Shown piece by piece: positions 10,945-20,799 of a stretch of 64,000 nt of DNA (position 1 is its first letter; the number at the start of each line of letters is the position of its first letter). The stretch is from contig NW_017962924.1 of NCBI RefSeq assembly GCF_001661345.1, forward strand, positions 248,001-312,000, given 5' to 3'. A model generated the notes under the pieces. The model was not told where the DNA came from and did not search any database. It worked only from the letters and a program-made list of their open reading frames with translations. A program made the position numbers and the translations under genes. The stretch comes from Ascoidea rubescens DSM 1968 (lineage: Eukaryota; Ascomycota; Saccharomycetes; Ascoideales; Ascoideaceae).

Positions 10945-12372
10945 CTAGACAATGCAATGAAAATGATCTCTACCTTTATTGATGCCATCTGTGACGATTT
11001 TGGAAATTTCATCGGGATCACTTGTAATTCCTGTTAAATTTTCATGGCCATTTTCTGTGACTAAGATATCGTCTTCAATTCTTACACCACCAATATAATA
11101 ATAATTTTCTAGAACAGACTGATCAATTTTCTGCGCGATTTTTTCATCTTTTAGAGCATTATCAATTAAAAATGGAGAAAAGTAAATCCCTGGTTCATCA
11201 GTCACTACCATTCCAGCTAGCAATTTTCTTCGTAATCTTAAATAACGTAATTTTGGGTCAGGATCCTGATAGTTGGGATTGCCACCTACATCATGAGTAG
11301 AAAGACCTAATAAATGACCTAGGCCATGAGGAAAAAAACAAACTGAGGCATTTGAATCAAAAATTTCTTGAGAAGAGAATTTTTTTTTGAATATACCCAA
11401 TTTTAAGAAACTATCAATCAATACTCTATGAGCTAATAGGTGTAAATCGTCCCATAATACACCAGGTTTTATTTGTTTTAAAACAGTTTTTTGCATTTTC
11501 AAAACGATATCATAAATTTGACGATGTTCTTTTGACCATATTCCATTAATTGGGAAACATCTTGTAACATCAGCAGCGTAATTTTGCCATTCAGCACCGG
11601 CATCAATTAAAACTGAATTTTTGTTGGATAAAGTATCGTCGTTTTTAATATAATGTAAAGTGCCACAATTTGGACCAGAGCAACATATTGGATCGTAAGC
11701 TTGAAATTTTGAGCCTTGTCTAATTGAGTGATAAATGAACTCTGCGTGAATATGAGTTTCATTTTTTTCAATTGGTAAAGCAGACATCACAGCTAAATGA
11801 GAGTTGTCGGTGATTTTTGCAGCAATTTTCATCAAGGAGATTTCATAATCATCTTTGATCAATCTTGATTCAGATAAGGCATAATTTAGATCATCATCAG
11901 ATTGCTTTAAGAAAAAGTACTTGTAAGGGTTATTCCACTCAGATCTATAATTAGTGATAGCTATTTTATGATTTTTGTTTAAATTATGAAAATAATCATA
12001 TAGTTTGTTTGTGTAATGAACGTCGTCAACATCAAATTTCTGTAAAGCCTGTTCAGGTAGCAAGGGCATACCAGACCACATAACATCGTCATTATCGATA
12101 TTGGGCAAAAACAAAGATAATTTTGAGGATTGAACGTCGTAAATTAGATGGGAATTAGGAATATTGCACCCAGATAAATAGAAAAAATCTCTATCTTGTC
12201 TAAATACTTGTTCTTGATCAGAATGGGGATATAATTTTGAGCCTTCACCACTTAAAAATATAACAATCGTTGATGGATCAAGGCTCGTTTTCGATAATAA
12301 ATTTTTTTTCACATTCTCGCAATGAAGCTTAGCAGGGTATTTTCTGTATGTCAATTCTTCTGGACTCGACAT
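10945..12372 (-). CDS. M24B metallopeptidase, Xaa-Pro aminopeptidase/prolidase-like (YFR006W family)
   Basis: Probable metal-dependent Xaa-Pro peptidase of the M24B (pita-bread) family, closest in pattern to the uncharacterised yeast YFR006W protein. The 475-residue protein has an N-terminal creatinase-like domain (EGSKLYPHSDQEQVFRQD, FFYLSGC, NIDNDDVMWSGMPL) and a C-terminal catalytic domain. All five expected metal ligands are visible: D257 and D268 (DAGAEWQNYAADVTR), H353 (HGLGHLLGLSTHDVGG), E393 (TDEPGIYF) and E433 (VRIEDD). It is therefore likely active, with two Mn or Co ions. No mitochondrial presequence is evident, which argues against Icp55. The ATG at 12372 gives the family's N terminus. 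Confidence 0.87.
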   Translation of the reverse strand: MSSPEELTYRKYPAKLHCENVKKNLLSKTSLDPSTIVIFLSGEGSKLYPHSDQEQVFRQDRDFFYLSGCNIPNSHLIYDVQSSKLSLFLPNIDNDDVMWSGMPLLPEQALQKFDVDDVHYTNKLYDYFHNLNKNHKIAITNYRSEWNNPYKYFFLKQSDDDLNYALSESRLIKDDYEISLMKIAAKITDNSHLAVMSALPIEKNETHIHAEFIYHSIRQGSKFQAYDPICCSGPNCGTLHYIKNDDTLSNKNSVLIDAGAEWQNYAADVTRCFPINGIWSKEHRQIYDIVLKMQKTVLKQIKPGVLWDDLHLLAHRVLIDSFLKLGIFKKKFSSQEIFDSNASVCFFPHGLGHLLGLSTHDVGGNPNYQDPDPKLRYLRLRRKLLAGMVVTDEPGIYFSPFLIDNALKDEKIAQKIDQSVLENYYYIGGVRIEDDILVTENGHENLTGITSDPDEISKIVTDGINKGRDHFHCIV

Positions 12373-12680
12373 TAGGCTCTTGCAATAATTTTTTTGTTAG
12401 AAGATAGTAAAAACAATTTCTTTAGGGAAACAAAGAAATCCACAGAAAAGTTCTATTTAAATACATCTGAGTTCATTTAGGCTAACCTTTTACTGGAAGA
12501 GTAAGGTGTTGTGTCATATGATCATTCCGTAATTTAACAACAAAGTTTGGTACCAACATATAGTTCTTTTGTTCGATATAATTATATATATATTATAGAT
12601 ATATCATATAAAATCCTAAAAGTGATATTATATTCTCATCTGATTGAAAAAAAAGCGATAGAATGGTGGGAAGTCAGAAT

Positions 12681-13124
12681 TCAAACCATCAAGACTTCAC
12701 CTTCGTTGTCCACTAAAGAATTGAGAAAACAATTTTTTTTCGCTGTCTTCAAAAGGTCAATATCCCTTTTTTCTAGTGACTGTACCTCTTGTCTTTCATT
12801 TTGTTTTAGAACCTTCTTCTGATACTTCACCAAATCCAGTCCTGCTGCTCCATTAGCTTCCTCTTGTGAATATGGTATATCCTTTAGCTGTTTCAAACGT
12901 CTTTTGTGCACTTTGGACTTTGTGTGATGAACCAATGCATGACCGCTCTCAAAATACTTGCTACATTCAACACAGTAATGCTGTCCTAGCCCTGGTTTGT
13001 CTTCCTGGATAGGTTGATTCTTCAAGTGCAACACAGACTCTTTGTTTCCCAAGTCCTCCCATATCAAATCCAAGTCCCTTGTACGACGCTTGGTCTTGTA
13101 CTTCATCACTGTAAGTTTTCCCAT
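12681..13124 (-). CDS. BUD20: Bud20-type C2H2 zinc-finger shuttling factor for pre-60S export
   Basis: Bud20 is a nucleo-cytoplasmic shuttling factor that helps export pre-60S ribosomal particles. The product contains the family signature MKYKTKRRTRDLDLIWEDL, then KPGLGQHYCVECSKYFES and a single C2H2 finger with the ligand pattern CVEC...H...H, followed by KSKVHKRRLKQLKDIPYSQEE. I chose the ATG at 13124 (MGKLTVMKYKTKRR) because Bud20 orthologues start with a short basic N terminus. An in-frame ATG at 13139 would add only MSEAV. The 147-residue length is close to the family norm. The terminal 35 or so residues are not conserved. It is divergent from the next gene, and a TCACGTGA element lies between them (13236-13243). 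Confidence 0.88.
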   Translation of the reverse strand: MGKLTVMKYKTKRRTRDLDLIWEDLGNKESVLHLKNQPIQEDKPGLGQHYCVECSKYFESGHALVHHTKSKVHKRRLKQLKDIPYSQEEANGAAGLDLVKYQKKVLKQNERQEVQSLEKRDIDLLKTAKKNCFLNSLVDNEGEVLMV

Positions 13125-13582
13125 CACAGCCTCTGACACTTCTACCTATAACAGCCTTATTGCACAGCTTTGGTAAAGTGCTGAAAAGCTCTTCAGATAC
13201 AAATTAAACTTGAAGCAATTGGTCTCCACTGGTCTTCACGTGACAACATGGCCTCTTTCCCTTGAAATGATAATAACTCTAACCAAAATTTTGAAGCAGT
13301 ATCCTTCTGGTTTATTCCTATTAATTACAAGATTTTTCTCTCTATTTTTTTTTGTTCAAGGTTTTTTTTTCAAGGACCTTAAAAAACAATCTGCCGATTT
13401 TGCTACTTTTGCTGTTTCTCTGTGATACTCACCAAGCATTTTTCTGTTTCTTATTGAATTAACTTTCTGCTAAAGATTCATTGACCGAAATTATTTGGTA
13501 AAACGATTTTGTTTCCCTAGCTTCGTCCAAATTGGATCACATTTAATTTAATAAAATTACAAATATTATAGCTTTGCTCAAG
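13125..13582. promoter_or_regulatory. Divergent promoter region with a CACGTG element
   Basis: 458-base divergent spacer between BUD20 and the 13583 gene. A TCACGTGA octamer (CACGTG at 13237-13242) is a good match to the Cbf1-type E-box. T-rich tracts at 13326-13375 may be nucleosome-poor. Function is inferred. Confidence 0.4.
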
Positions 13583-14383
13583 ATGTGTTTAAGAACTCTG
13601 TCATCTTATGATCTTGAATTTAAATTATCCTACTGTCCTACTTTTGCTAAAGTATCAACCAAGTTAAAGCCCAATATTGAATTGAAACTAAAGGATAACT
13701 CCGATGCAAAATCCAGCCGTGATTTTATTGTGGTTGTTGCCTTAGAAAGTGCTTCCTCAGATGATAATTCTCCAAAGAGTCTTTCTAATGCTTTAGAAGG
13801 TGTTACTGTTGAACCCGGTAAGTATGTTACCGGTCAAAACACCTATAATTTCACTTTTAAAAACTTATTAATTAATGAAACTGGTGTTTATAAGTTAATT
13901 TTTGAACTAAATGAATTTTGTCCTTTTTGTTTTTCAGATGGAGAGAAATTCCGAAACCTATCAAGAATTAAAAGCAATCCAATTGATATAAATATTGCTT
14001 CTGCTTCTGCTCCTCGTTCTAAATTCAAATTCAAATCCAAATCTCCTAAATCTACTCGTAAATCTGCTCCTAAATATACCTCTGAATCTACTTCTGCTTC
14101 TATTTTCTCTGATTCTGCTTTGAATTGTGCTTCTGAATATACTTTAAGCGTAACTCCTAAAATTGATTCTAATACTAACAATAATATTGATATTCCTTCT
14201 AATCGGTTCTCAACCTTTAACAATTCTTATGATGATGATTTTTATCTGAATAATTATCAATTTGATTCATCTTTTCTTGAAAATTTCAACTATCTCATTA
14301 ATATCAACTCTCTGTCAAATGAGAGTAATGATGGTTTAGTTGTTTTAAATGAAAACAATCGCTTTTTCTCATGGTTTATATAA
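13583..14383 (+). CDS. Unknown 266-residue protein with a possible velvet-like beta-sandwich domain
   Basis: I do not recognise an orthologue. The open frame runs back to a TTG at 13574, but the first ATG is at 13583. Residues 1-140 look folded. The order SYDLEFKLSYCPTFAKVSTK, PNIELKLKDNSD, FIVVVALESAS, LEGVTVEPGKYV, NFTFKNLLINETGVYKLIF and RIKSNPIDIN parallels the velvet domain of filamentous fungi (Y-x-L-x-V, P-x-V-x-L, F-x-x-A-x-L, L-x-G, F-x-F-x-D-L-x-I-x-x-x-G-x-Y-x-L-x-F, V-x-S-x-P-F). The velvet Arg/Cys-Gly/Lys-Arg-Pro signature is absent, so the resemblance may be only a shared Ig-like topology. The C-terminal half is low complexity, rich in Ser/Lys then Asn/Asp. Codon use looks like the neighbours'. 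That it is a real gene is likely; any function is a guess. Confidence 0.6.
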   Translation: MCLRTLSSYDLEFKLSYCPTFAKVSTKLKPNIELKLKDNSDAKSSRDFIVVVALESASSDDNSPKSLSNALEGVTVEPGKYVTGQNTYNFTFKNLLINETGVYKLIFELNEFCPFCFSDGEKFRNLSRIKSNPIDINIASASAPRSKFKFKSKSPKSTRKSAPKYTSESTSASIFSDSALNCASEYTLSVTPKIDSNTNNNIDIPSNRFSTFNNSYDDDFYLNNYQFDSSFLENFNYLININSLSNESNDGLVVLNENNRFFSWFI

Positions 14384-14945
14384 AACAAATTAGACTTGTG
14401 ATTAAATTTTTAAATGGTTTTCTTTTTCTTTTTTTTGTTATTTATCACTTCTTGATTGTCCTTTTTTTAATCCCTATAATTTGGCAAATCTTTCTAATGT
14501 TATATTATCATTTTTTGTGTTTTCTTTGGTACTGTTTTTAATTCTTTGATTTGTGAATTGCACATTTACATTTACATTTACATTTACATTTACATTTACG
14601 TTTACGTTTACGTTCATATTCATATATATATATATATGAATCTATGATTTTAATTTCTCTGATTTTTTTTATTAAAAAACTTTTGTTTTTATAAATTGAA
14701 TTAATTCTGTATCTATATAATAATTTTTAATACTTTTATCAACTTAGCATCATAGATGTAGTTTAAACAGAAATAAAACAACACAATCTCATCTGCACGT
14801 GACATTTCACAATTTAAAGTTTATTTCAATTCTTTAATTCGATACTTGATTTTTCTTATAGCTAATAGGTTTAATGATTAATTTATTAATTTGAATATTA
14901 TTGTTATTGTTATTGATTATTGATTATTGATTATTAACAGAGACC
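14384..14945. other. Intergenic with microsatellites and a CACGTG site
   Basis: The 560-base spacer holds an ACATTT/ACGTTT hexamer repeat at about 14567-14615, followed by alternating TA at 14624-14637. A CACGTG hexamer is at 14796-14801. An ATT/GATT-type repeat at 14897-14938 abuts the start of the SurE gene. It contains the 3' end of the 13583 gene and the promoter of the next. Confidence 0.5.
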
Positions 14946-15902
14946 ATGCATGTTTTATTAACAAATGATGATGGGCCATTAAATGATGTTACATCTCCTT
15001 ATATCAGGCATTTTGTTAATGCTATTGAAAAACATACAGACTGGGATTTAAGTATAGTCTTACCTAATGTTCAAAGGTCATGGATTGGGAAAGCACATTT
15101 TGCTGGAAAGGAGCTAACAGCCTCATTTATATATCCAACAAAGGAAAATAATAATTCGTATAATGGGCCATTTGCTATGCCAGATCCCAATTTAAGAAGA
15201 GAATTGAAAGAATGGGCGTTAATTGATGGGACTCCTGCTTCGTGTGCTGATATTGGAATTTATCATTTGTATAAGGAGAAAGGGCCGGTGGATTTAGTTT
15301 TATCGGGGCCTAATTTTGGTAGAAATACCACGTCGTCATATATAATGACCAGTGGAACAGTTGGAGCAGCGATTGAAGCATCGTTACAAAATAAGAAAGC
15401 AATTGGAATCTCATTTGGATTTTTCACCAAGAAAACAGATCCTAGCATAATACAAGAGGCTTGCAGAATTGGAGTGAAGATTGTTGACCATCTTTATAAG
15501 AATTGGCCCAATGATAATTCAATCGAGTTGTACACAATTAATATTCCGTTAGTTGAAACGTTATCGTTGGAGACAACCAAAATTATTTACACCTCAATTC
15601 TACAAAACAAGTGGGTTTCATTGTTCAAAAGCCATCACTACGATAATTCGAACAGCCATAAACATATAAATAATCGTGATGATAATAGTCCAGACAGCGA
15701 AACAGTGGACATTGTTGATACCAGTATAACCAATCAGTTGCAATTCAAATGGAGCCCCAATTTCAGCTATGTCCACGAAACCATCTTGAATTCTGAGGGA
15801 GCCAACGATGGCCAGGTTGTGAACGAAGGAAACATATCGGTTACGCCGCTCAGAGCTATTTATGCGGAGGTTCCCATGGAGGGGGAAATCAAGCTCGACT
15901 AG
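14946..15902 (+). CDS. SurE-family nucleotidase/acid phosphatase (Pby1 N-terminal domain homologue)
   Basis: SurE-type metal-dependent phosphatase acting on nucleoside monophosphates or related phosphomonoesters. The 318-residue product starts directly with MHVLLTNDDGP, the metal-binding signature of SurE, followed by IDGTPASCADIGIYHL, VDLVLSGPNFGRNTTSSYIMTSGTVGAAIEA and AIGISFGFF. SurE needs the Asp-Asp pair near the start, Ser and the Asn of SGPN; all are present. In S. cerevisiae the domain is the N-terminal half of Pby1, fused to a tubulin-tyrosine-ligase-like domain. Here the frame stops after SurE and no ligase-like sequence follows, as in the stand-alone Yarrowia acid phosphatase. A polar insertion (NSNSHKHINNRDDNSPDSE-like, about residues 230-265) is not conserved. 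Confidence 0.82.
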   Translation: MHVLLTNDDGPLNDVTSPYIRHFVNAIEKHTDWDLSIVLPNVQRSWIGKAHFAGKELTASFIYPTKENNNSYNGPFAMPDPNLRRELKEWALIDGTPASCADIGIYHLYKEKGPVDLVLSGPNFGRNTTSSYIMTSGTVGAAIEASLQNKKAIGISFGFFTKKTDPSIIQEACRIGVKIVDHLYKNWPNDNSIELYTINIPLVETLSLETTKIIYTSILQNKWVSLFKSHHYDNSNSHKHINNRDDNSPDSETVDIVDTSITNQLQFKWSPNFSYVHETILNSEGANDGQVVNEGNISVTPLRAIYAEVPMEGEIKLD

Positions 15903-16800
15903 AAACGTAAACAGTCAGGGACAAGCATCTGCACCAGACGAGTGCAATTGAAGCACCCAAACGGTAGCACTGCTGATCAGGGATGGCCTCTGGGGCTTCT
16001 GTTTCTTGTGTGTTGCTTGTGTATTTCTTAATTCTTCCTCACTCGTCTTAACTCTCTCTCTTATCCCAGCATCTCCATCATCATCCGCGCCTGTGCCGCG
16101 TCCCACCGGCGCTTGGCCTGCTCGGCCTGTGTTTGATCGGCTTAGTAATCGCTAGGCCCCGCTTAGCGTCCGGAGCGGCGCTGCTTCTTGCCCATAGTCT
16201 TTGCCCGTAGCAGCGCTGCCGGACAGCACCTACAGACACCAAACAAAAGCACTGCCTGGACTTGGGCCGTGCTCAGCTCTCGGTGGTTTGCTACTGCCGT
16301 TTTGGGCGGAGCTGTGTGCAAACTAGAAAACGACTCAGAGCACCAACTTCGCTTGCTGGTATGAATTATGTCCTCTTCTGTCGAAAGAGATAATATGAAA
16401 CTGGAAATGGATTCAATTGCTCACCAAAATTCAATTCCTCTCTCTTGTCGACTACGCTACTTCCCTTCTGTCTTTGCTGCTATTTCTATCCTCCTTATCC
16501 TCCTTGTGTTGCCTGTTCTGCCTCAACTCTCTATTCGCCCTGTCCTAGCCTGCTATTCATCAAATCCTACAAGCTTCTTCGAACTTGTTCTAAACTTTAG
16601 ACAGGTCTTCCCCAGTGTACAATATATATAACCTTTTTCTCCTTGGTATTTGAAAAATTCCAATCTTTCTAATTATCTTTGTCAAGTCAACCAATTTTTA
16701 AATTGAGTATACACATAATTGAGAGTTATTACCAAGACTCAAAGCACATCTACAAATCGGCTTACACATTCAACTCAGCTCTCATTATTCATATCTGGAA
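15903..16800. promoter_or_regulatory. GC-rich island and VCX1 upstream region
   Basis: About 900 bases. The part at 15940-16330 is strikingly GC-rich for this window and contains an imperfect inverted repeat (arms 16168-16184 and 16210-16224, 25-base loop). The loop itself has a near-duplicate TTGCCC(A/G)TAG. The right part is CT-rich, with a TATATATAA at about 16623-16631, a plausible TATA box about 170 bases before VCX1. No protein-like frame is convincing. Confidence 0.5.
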
Positions 16801-18039
16801 ATGGCTGAGACTGCTCCTCTCCTATCTTTTCATTCCAATGGTTATAACCATGGCTCTACAAAACCTTCTTCTTTTATCCATTCGGTCTATCTGATTACCA
16901 AAATAACTTTACTTTCTTCCCCTGTCAATATCCTACTTTTTTTCGTTCCTCTAGGTATAATTGCAGGTATTTTGGATTGGAACTCAACTGTCGTCTTTTC
17001 TTTAAATTTTTTTGCAATTGTTCCTTTAGCTGCCATCTTATCCTTTGCAACTGAAGAATTGGCCTCAAATGTTGGTGAAACCGTTGGTGGATTACTTAAT
17101 GCAACTTTTGGTAATGCTGTTGAATTAATTGTTTCCATAATTGCTCTAAAAGAAAACCAGATCAGAATTGTTCAAGCCTCCATGCTAGGAAGTATCCTTT
17201 CAAATCTTTTACTAGTCTTGGGTTGCTGCTTCATTGCCGGTGGTTATAATAGATCAATTCAGAAATTTAACATGACAATTGCTCAAACAATGTCCTCCCT
17301 AATGGCTTTGGCTTGTGTTTCCCTATTAATCCCAGCTGCTTTCAATGCCGGTATGAAAGGCGATGACTATCACTCATCTCCAGAAGACCCAAGTCCCGAA
17401 GTATTAGCTTTGTCAAGAGGCACTTCCATTATCCTTTTAATCATTTACATTCTTTACCTCTTTTTCCAATTATACACCCACAAAAATGTCTTTGAAGAAT
17501 CTGATGATTCCCCTGATCACACAGATATCAGATCTTCTCATGGTTCTGTCAGATCATTTGCCACTAACTCTTCCGAAACTTTATCCCCATTAGCCAGTGT
17601 CACTGTTTTGATCCTCTCAACGGTCTTGGTCTCATTTTGTGCCGATTACTTGGTTTCGTCTATCGATGATTTGGTCGAGCAAAGTGGTTTGTCAAAGACG
17701 TTTATCGGTTTGATCGTTATCCCTATTGTTGGTAATGCTGCTGAACATGTCACTGCTGTGGTCGTAGCCGTTAAAGATAAAATGGACTTGGCCGTTGGTG
17801 TTGCAGTTGGAAGTTCCATGCAAATTGCCTTGTTTGTCACTCCCTTCATGGTCTTAATTGGCTGGATCCTTAATATTCCTATGAGTTTATACTTTTCAAC
17901 TTTTGAAACTGCTGTCTTATTTGTCTCAGTTTTAATCACAAATTACTTAATCATGGATGGTGAAAGTAACTGGTTGGAAGGTGTCATGTTACTTGGTACT
18001 TACTTTATTGTTGCTTTAGCTTTCTTTTACTATCCTTAA
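16801..18039 (+). CDS. VCX1: Vacuolar Ca2+/H+ exchanger Vcx1 (CAX family)
   Basis: Vcx1-type antiporter that loads Ca2+ (and Mn2+) into the vacuole in exchange for protons. The 412-residue protein has about 11 hydrophobic helices. The two inverted CAX repeats are evident: the c-1 segment [22 protein letters not shown] (around residue 102) with preceding ATEELA, and the c-2 segment [21 protein letters not shown] (around residue 305). A Ser/Asp/Glu-rich loop between helices 6 and 7 ([18 protein letters not shown]) is the usual acidic linker. The N terminus is short, as in yeast Vcx1, so it lacks the long autoinhibitory region of plant CAX proteins. An upstream overlapping ORF at 16679 is out of frame and not used. 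The stop is followed by T- and A-rich tracts. Confidence 0.93.
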   Translation: MAETAPLLSFHSNGYNHGSTKPSSFIHSVYLITKITLLSSPVNILLFFVPLGIIAGILDWNSTVVFSLNFFAIVPLAAILSFATEELASNVGETVGGLLNATFGNAVELIVSIIALKENQIRIVQASMLGSILSNLLLVLGCCFIAGGYNRSIQKFNMTIAQTMSSLMALACVSLLIPAAFNAGMKGDDYHSSPEDPSPEVLALSRGTSIILLIIYILYLFFQLYTHKNVFEESDDSPDHTDIRSSHGSVRSFATNSSETLSPLASVTVLILSTVLVSFCADYLVSSIDDLVEQSGLSKTFIGLIVIPIVGNAAEHVTAVVVAVKDKMDLAVGVAVGSSMQIALFVTPFMVLIGWILNIPMSLYFSTFETAVLFVSVLITNYLIMDGESNWLEGVMLLGTYFIVALAFFYYP

Positions 18040-18122
18040 TCTATTATTTTTTTTTCTTTCTAAATTATTATTTCTTGTTCCAAACCCAATAAGTAAATTA
18101 ACAATCTAAAAAAAAAAATAAG

Positions 18123-18154
<32 letters not shown>

Positions 18155-18397
18155 ATTAAAAAATAATAAAAACTGAAAAAAAAATTTATTTAAATCTTCT
18201 TAAATACTTATCCTCCATTCCTTTTCCAACTTTTTAAATTGTCTTTTATACTTGTTTGTTTTATATTTCGAATTTTAGCCAATCAAACGTAAATTACTGT
18301 TAACTTTTATAAATTTATGTACAATATTATTACTATTACTTTTTTATTACTTTTTCTGCTTTTTGTAATTTTTTAATAAAAAAATTAATTAATGTAT
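18040..18397. other. Convergent spacer with a long poly-A tract
   Basis: 3' ends of VCX1 and CEM1 meet here. An A-tract with a few interruptions spans about 18109-18151, including roughly 30 uninterrupted A's, followed by more AT-only sequence. It probably serves 3' end formation for both strands and is prone to slippage. Confidence 0.5.
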
Positions 18398-19726
18398 TTA
18401 CATTTTCTTAAAACAAAGAGATGCATTAACACCACCAAACCCAAAACTATTATTTAAAGCATACTTGATATCTCTTTTAATAGCCTGATTTGGAACATAA
18501 TTGAAGATAAAATCACTCTTATTATCGCCATCAGCTTCTCCCACATTGTTTAAATTTAATGTGGGTGGTAAAACCCCTTCTGACAACGCTAATAAAGTGA
18601 AAATTGATTCAACAGTTCCTGCTGCTCCCAATAAATGTCCAGTTGAACTCTTAGTACTTGAAACAAATAACTCATTTTTTTTAAATCCAAACAATGACTT
18701 TATAGCAAGATTCTCAGCTCTGTCACCCAATTGAGTTGATGTCGCATGAGCATTTATATAATCAATCTTTTCAGGACTATCCGAGATTCCTGCTGTTCTT
18801 AATGCAGATAACATAGCCCTTCTTGCTCCATCGCCGTTTGGATCTGGTGCAGTTATATGATATCCATCTCCACTTAATCCATATCCAATTACTTCACCAT
18901 ATATTTTATTTGCTCCTCTTTTTATCGCATGTTCCAATTCTTCTAAAATCACAATACCTGCTCCTTCTCCTAATACAAACCCACTTCTATCTTTATCAAA
19001 GGGTCTTGAAGATTTTTCAGGCTGATCATTATATGTTGTTACCAACGACTTGGCTCTAGCAAAACCGGAAATTGCTACTGGATGAACCAATGCTTCAGTT
19101 GCACCAGCTATCATAACATCACAATATCCATCTTTAATAAATCTCATTGCGTCTCCTATGGCGTTACACCCTGTAGCGCAGGCAGTAGAAACAGAGTGAA
19201 TTGGTCCTTTAAACCCGTAGTTAATAGAAATTGCACCAGATGCCATGTTATTCAATAACCTAGGGACAAACAATGGCTGGACTTTTCGATAGCCATTTAG
19301 ATTGAAATCAACTGAATTTTTGTAAACATCTTCAAAACTCCCTATAGAAGATCCAACTGCAACTCCAGTGTTGAGCAATGATTTTTCGTCGAGATCTTCT
19401 AACCAATTGGCATCTTTCAAGGCTTCTTCTGCAGCTACTAATGCATATTGGGAAAACAAACCTGTTCTTCTGAAATCTTTAATCGCATCTTTGTGCTCTT
19501 TTGCATTCCATTTTCCATCAGCAATTGATCCTGCTGGAACTTTTCCAACGACCTGACTGGGTATGCTTTCAAACTGAGCTCTTTCTATATCCGTCAAATT
19601 TTCAATGGTCAAAGTCGATATGATACCACTTTTTCCACTTATCAAGTTCGACCATGACTGTTGAACACCCACTCCAACTGGAGTCACCAAACCCAACCCA
19701 GTAACAACGACTCTTCTTGCTGCCAT
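18398..19726 (-). CDS. CEM1: Mitochondrial beta-ketoacyl-ACP synthase Cem1
   Basis: Condensing enzyme of mitochondrial type II fatty acid synthesis, which supplies octanoyl-ACP for lipoic acid. The 442-residue protein starts MAARRVVVTGLGLVTPVG at the ATG at 19726. The frame is open eleven codons further, but the codon there is GTG. Catalytic residues of the KAS II type are visible: C183 in STACATGCN, H327 in NAHATSTQLGD and H364 in SSTGHLLGAAGTVE. The C terminus NNSFGFGGVNASLCF is also characteristic. The presequence is very short, as in S. cerevisiae Cem1. Confidence 0.93.
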   Translation of the reverse strand: MAARRVVVTGLGLVTPVGVGVQQSWSNLISGKSGIISTLTIENLTDIERAQFESIPSQVVGKVPAGSIADGKWNAKEHKDAIKDFRRTGLFSQYALVAAEEALKDANWLEDLDEKSLLNTGVAVGSSIGSFEDVYKNSVDFNLNGYRKVQPLFVPRLLNNMASGAISINYGFKGPIHSVSTACATGCNAIGDAMRFIKDGYCDVMIAGATEALVHPVAISGFARAKSLVTTYNDQPEKSSRPFDKDRSGFVLGEGAGIVILEELEHAIKRGANKIYGEVIGYGLSGDGYHITAPDPNGDGARRAMLSALRTAGISDSPEKIDYINAHATSTQLGDRAENLAIKSLFGFKKNELFVSSTKSSTGHLLGAAGTVESIFTLLALSEGVLPPTLNLNNVGEADGDNKSDFIFNYVPNQAIKRDIKYALNNSFGFGGVNASLCFKKM

Positions 19727-20799
19727 CTTTCTGTGTGGTGGTTGCTGGTTCTCATTCACTACCTTTGAAATTTAACTTATCAACTTCGACCTATTTCCAT
19801 TCTACGACCACCCGAACGGATCATTTTTCAGTCGCACATCGAAACCCCAACATTGAACAATTCTTTTGTAGCATTCTCACAATCAACTGTTGCTTCGGTG
19901 GTTTCACTTGGGTTGTACAAGCTATGGTCTATTTCATCTTGTTATCAATGTTCGATGAATCCTGAACACAAATCTGGCTTGACCAATCGAATTCCACGAA
20001 GATTTTATCTGAAGCCTTATCTTTTGGAAATAAGTCTTGTACTATCATCCTAGAAGCTTGCACTTTAGAGTTATTGCCATGATAATTGAATATCATTGAC
20101 AATCTTCAAAAAGAAGTGCTGTATGAACCGGTTTATCTGTATTCTATCGTCTACCTGAATATTTTCCTTAGATTTTTTTGCCTCTTATCTGAAAAATTAT
20201 GTGTCAAATCTTCTGTTTTGAACGATCGGATGTCTTTTTAAACAGATAGTGGAAAAAAAATGATAAATAAATTAAAAAAATGAAAATGATTTAGGAAATT
20301 AAGTTCCTAAATAGAACTAATAAGATTAATTTTGGTTTTTGGTTTTATCTTGGATAATACCTAGTTAAACACTAAACACAGGAATAAGATTTTTGACATT
20401 CAAGGCTCTTAATCATGCATTAAAGTTCTTATCTTCTTCTATATATTTATTTGGCATTGATTTAAGAAATTACGTAAAAATCATAATTTTAAAATTTAGC
20501 CTTATGACCATAATCGAATTCCTATTTTTTTCCTCTATTATCACGATGTATATTAAACCCAAAAAATGTCTTTTATTTTTTACTAATAGTTATTTCGGGA
20601 AATTCATTATTGAAAATTGGTAACTAGAAGTACCTTTTAATGAGATTTTTAAAAGAAAATAAGATTATGAGTTGACAATTAATAATAACTAATGATTAGA
20701 CTTTATCAATCCGGATTATAAATACTTTCAAACCTGTTTATCCTATGATTTTATAAGTTTATTTTTTTTTAACAATTCAAGCAATAACTATTTGTTTTT
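19727..20799. other. Spacer between CEM1 and the permease pseudogene
   Basis: About 1.07 kb holding the divergent upstream regions of CEM1 and the broken permease. AT-rich after 20200. No gene, repeat or strong motif recognised; the short open frames look random. Confidence 0.4.
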
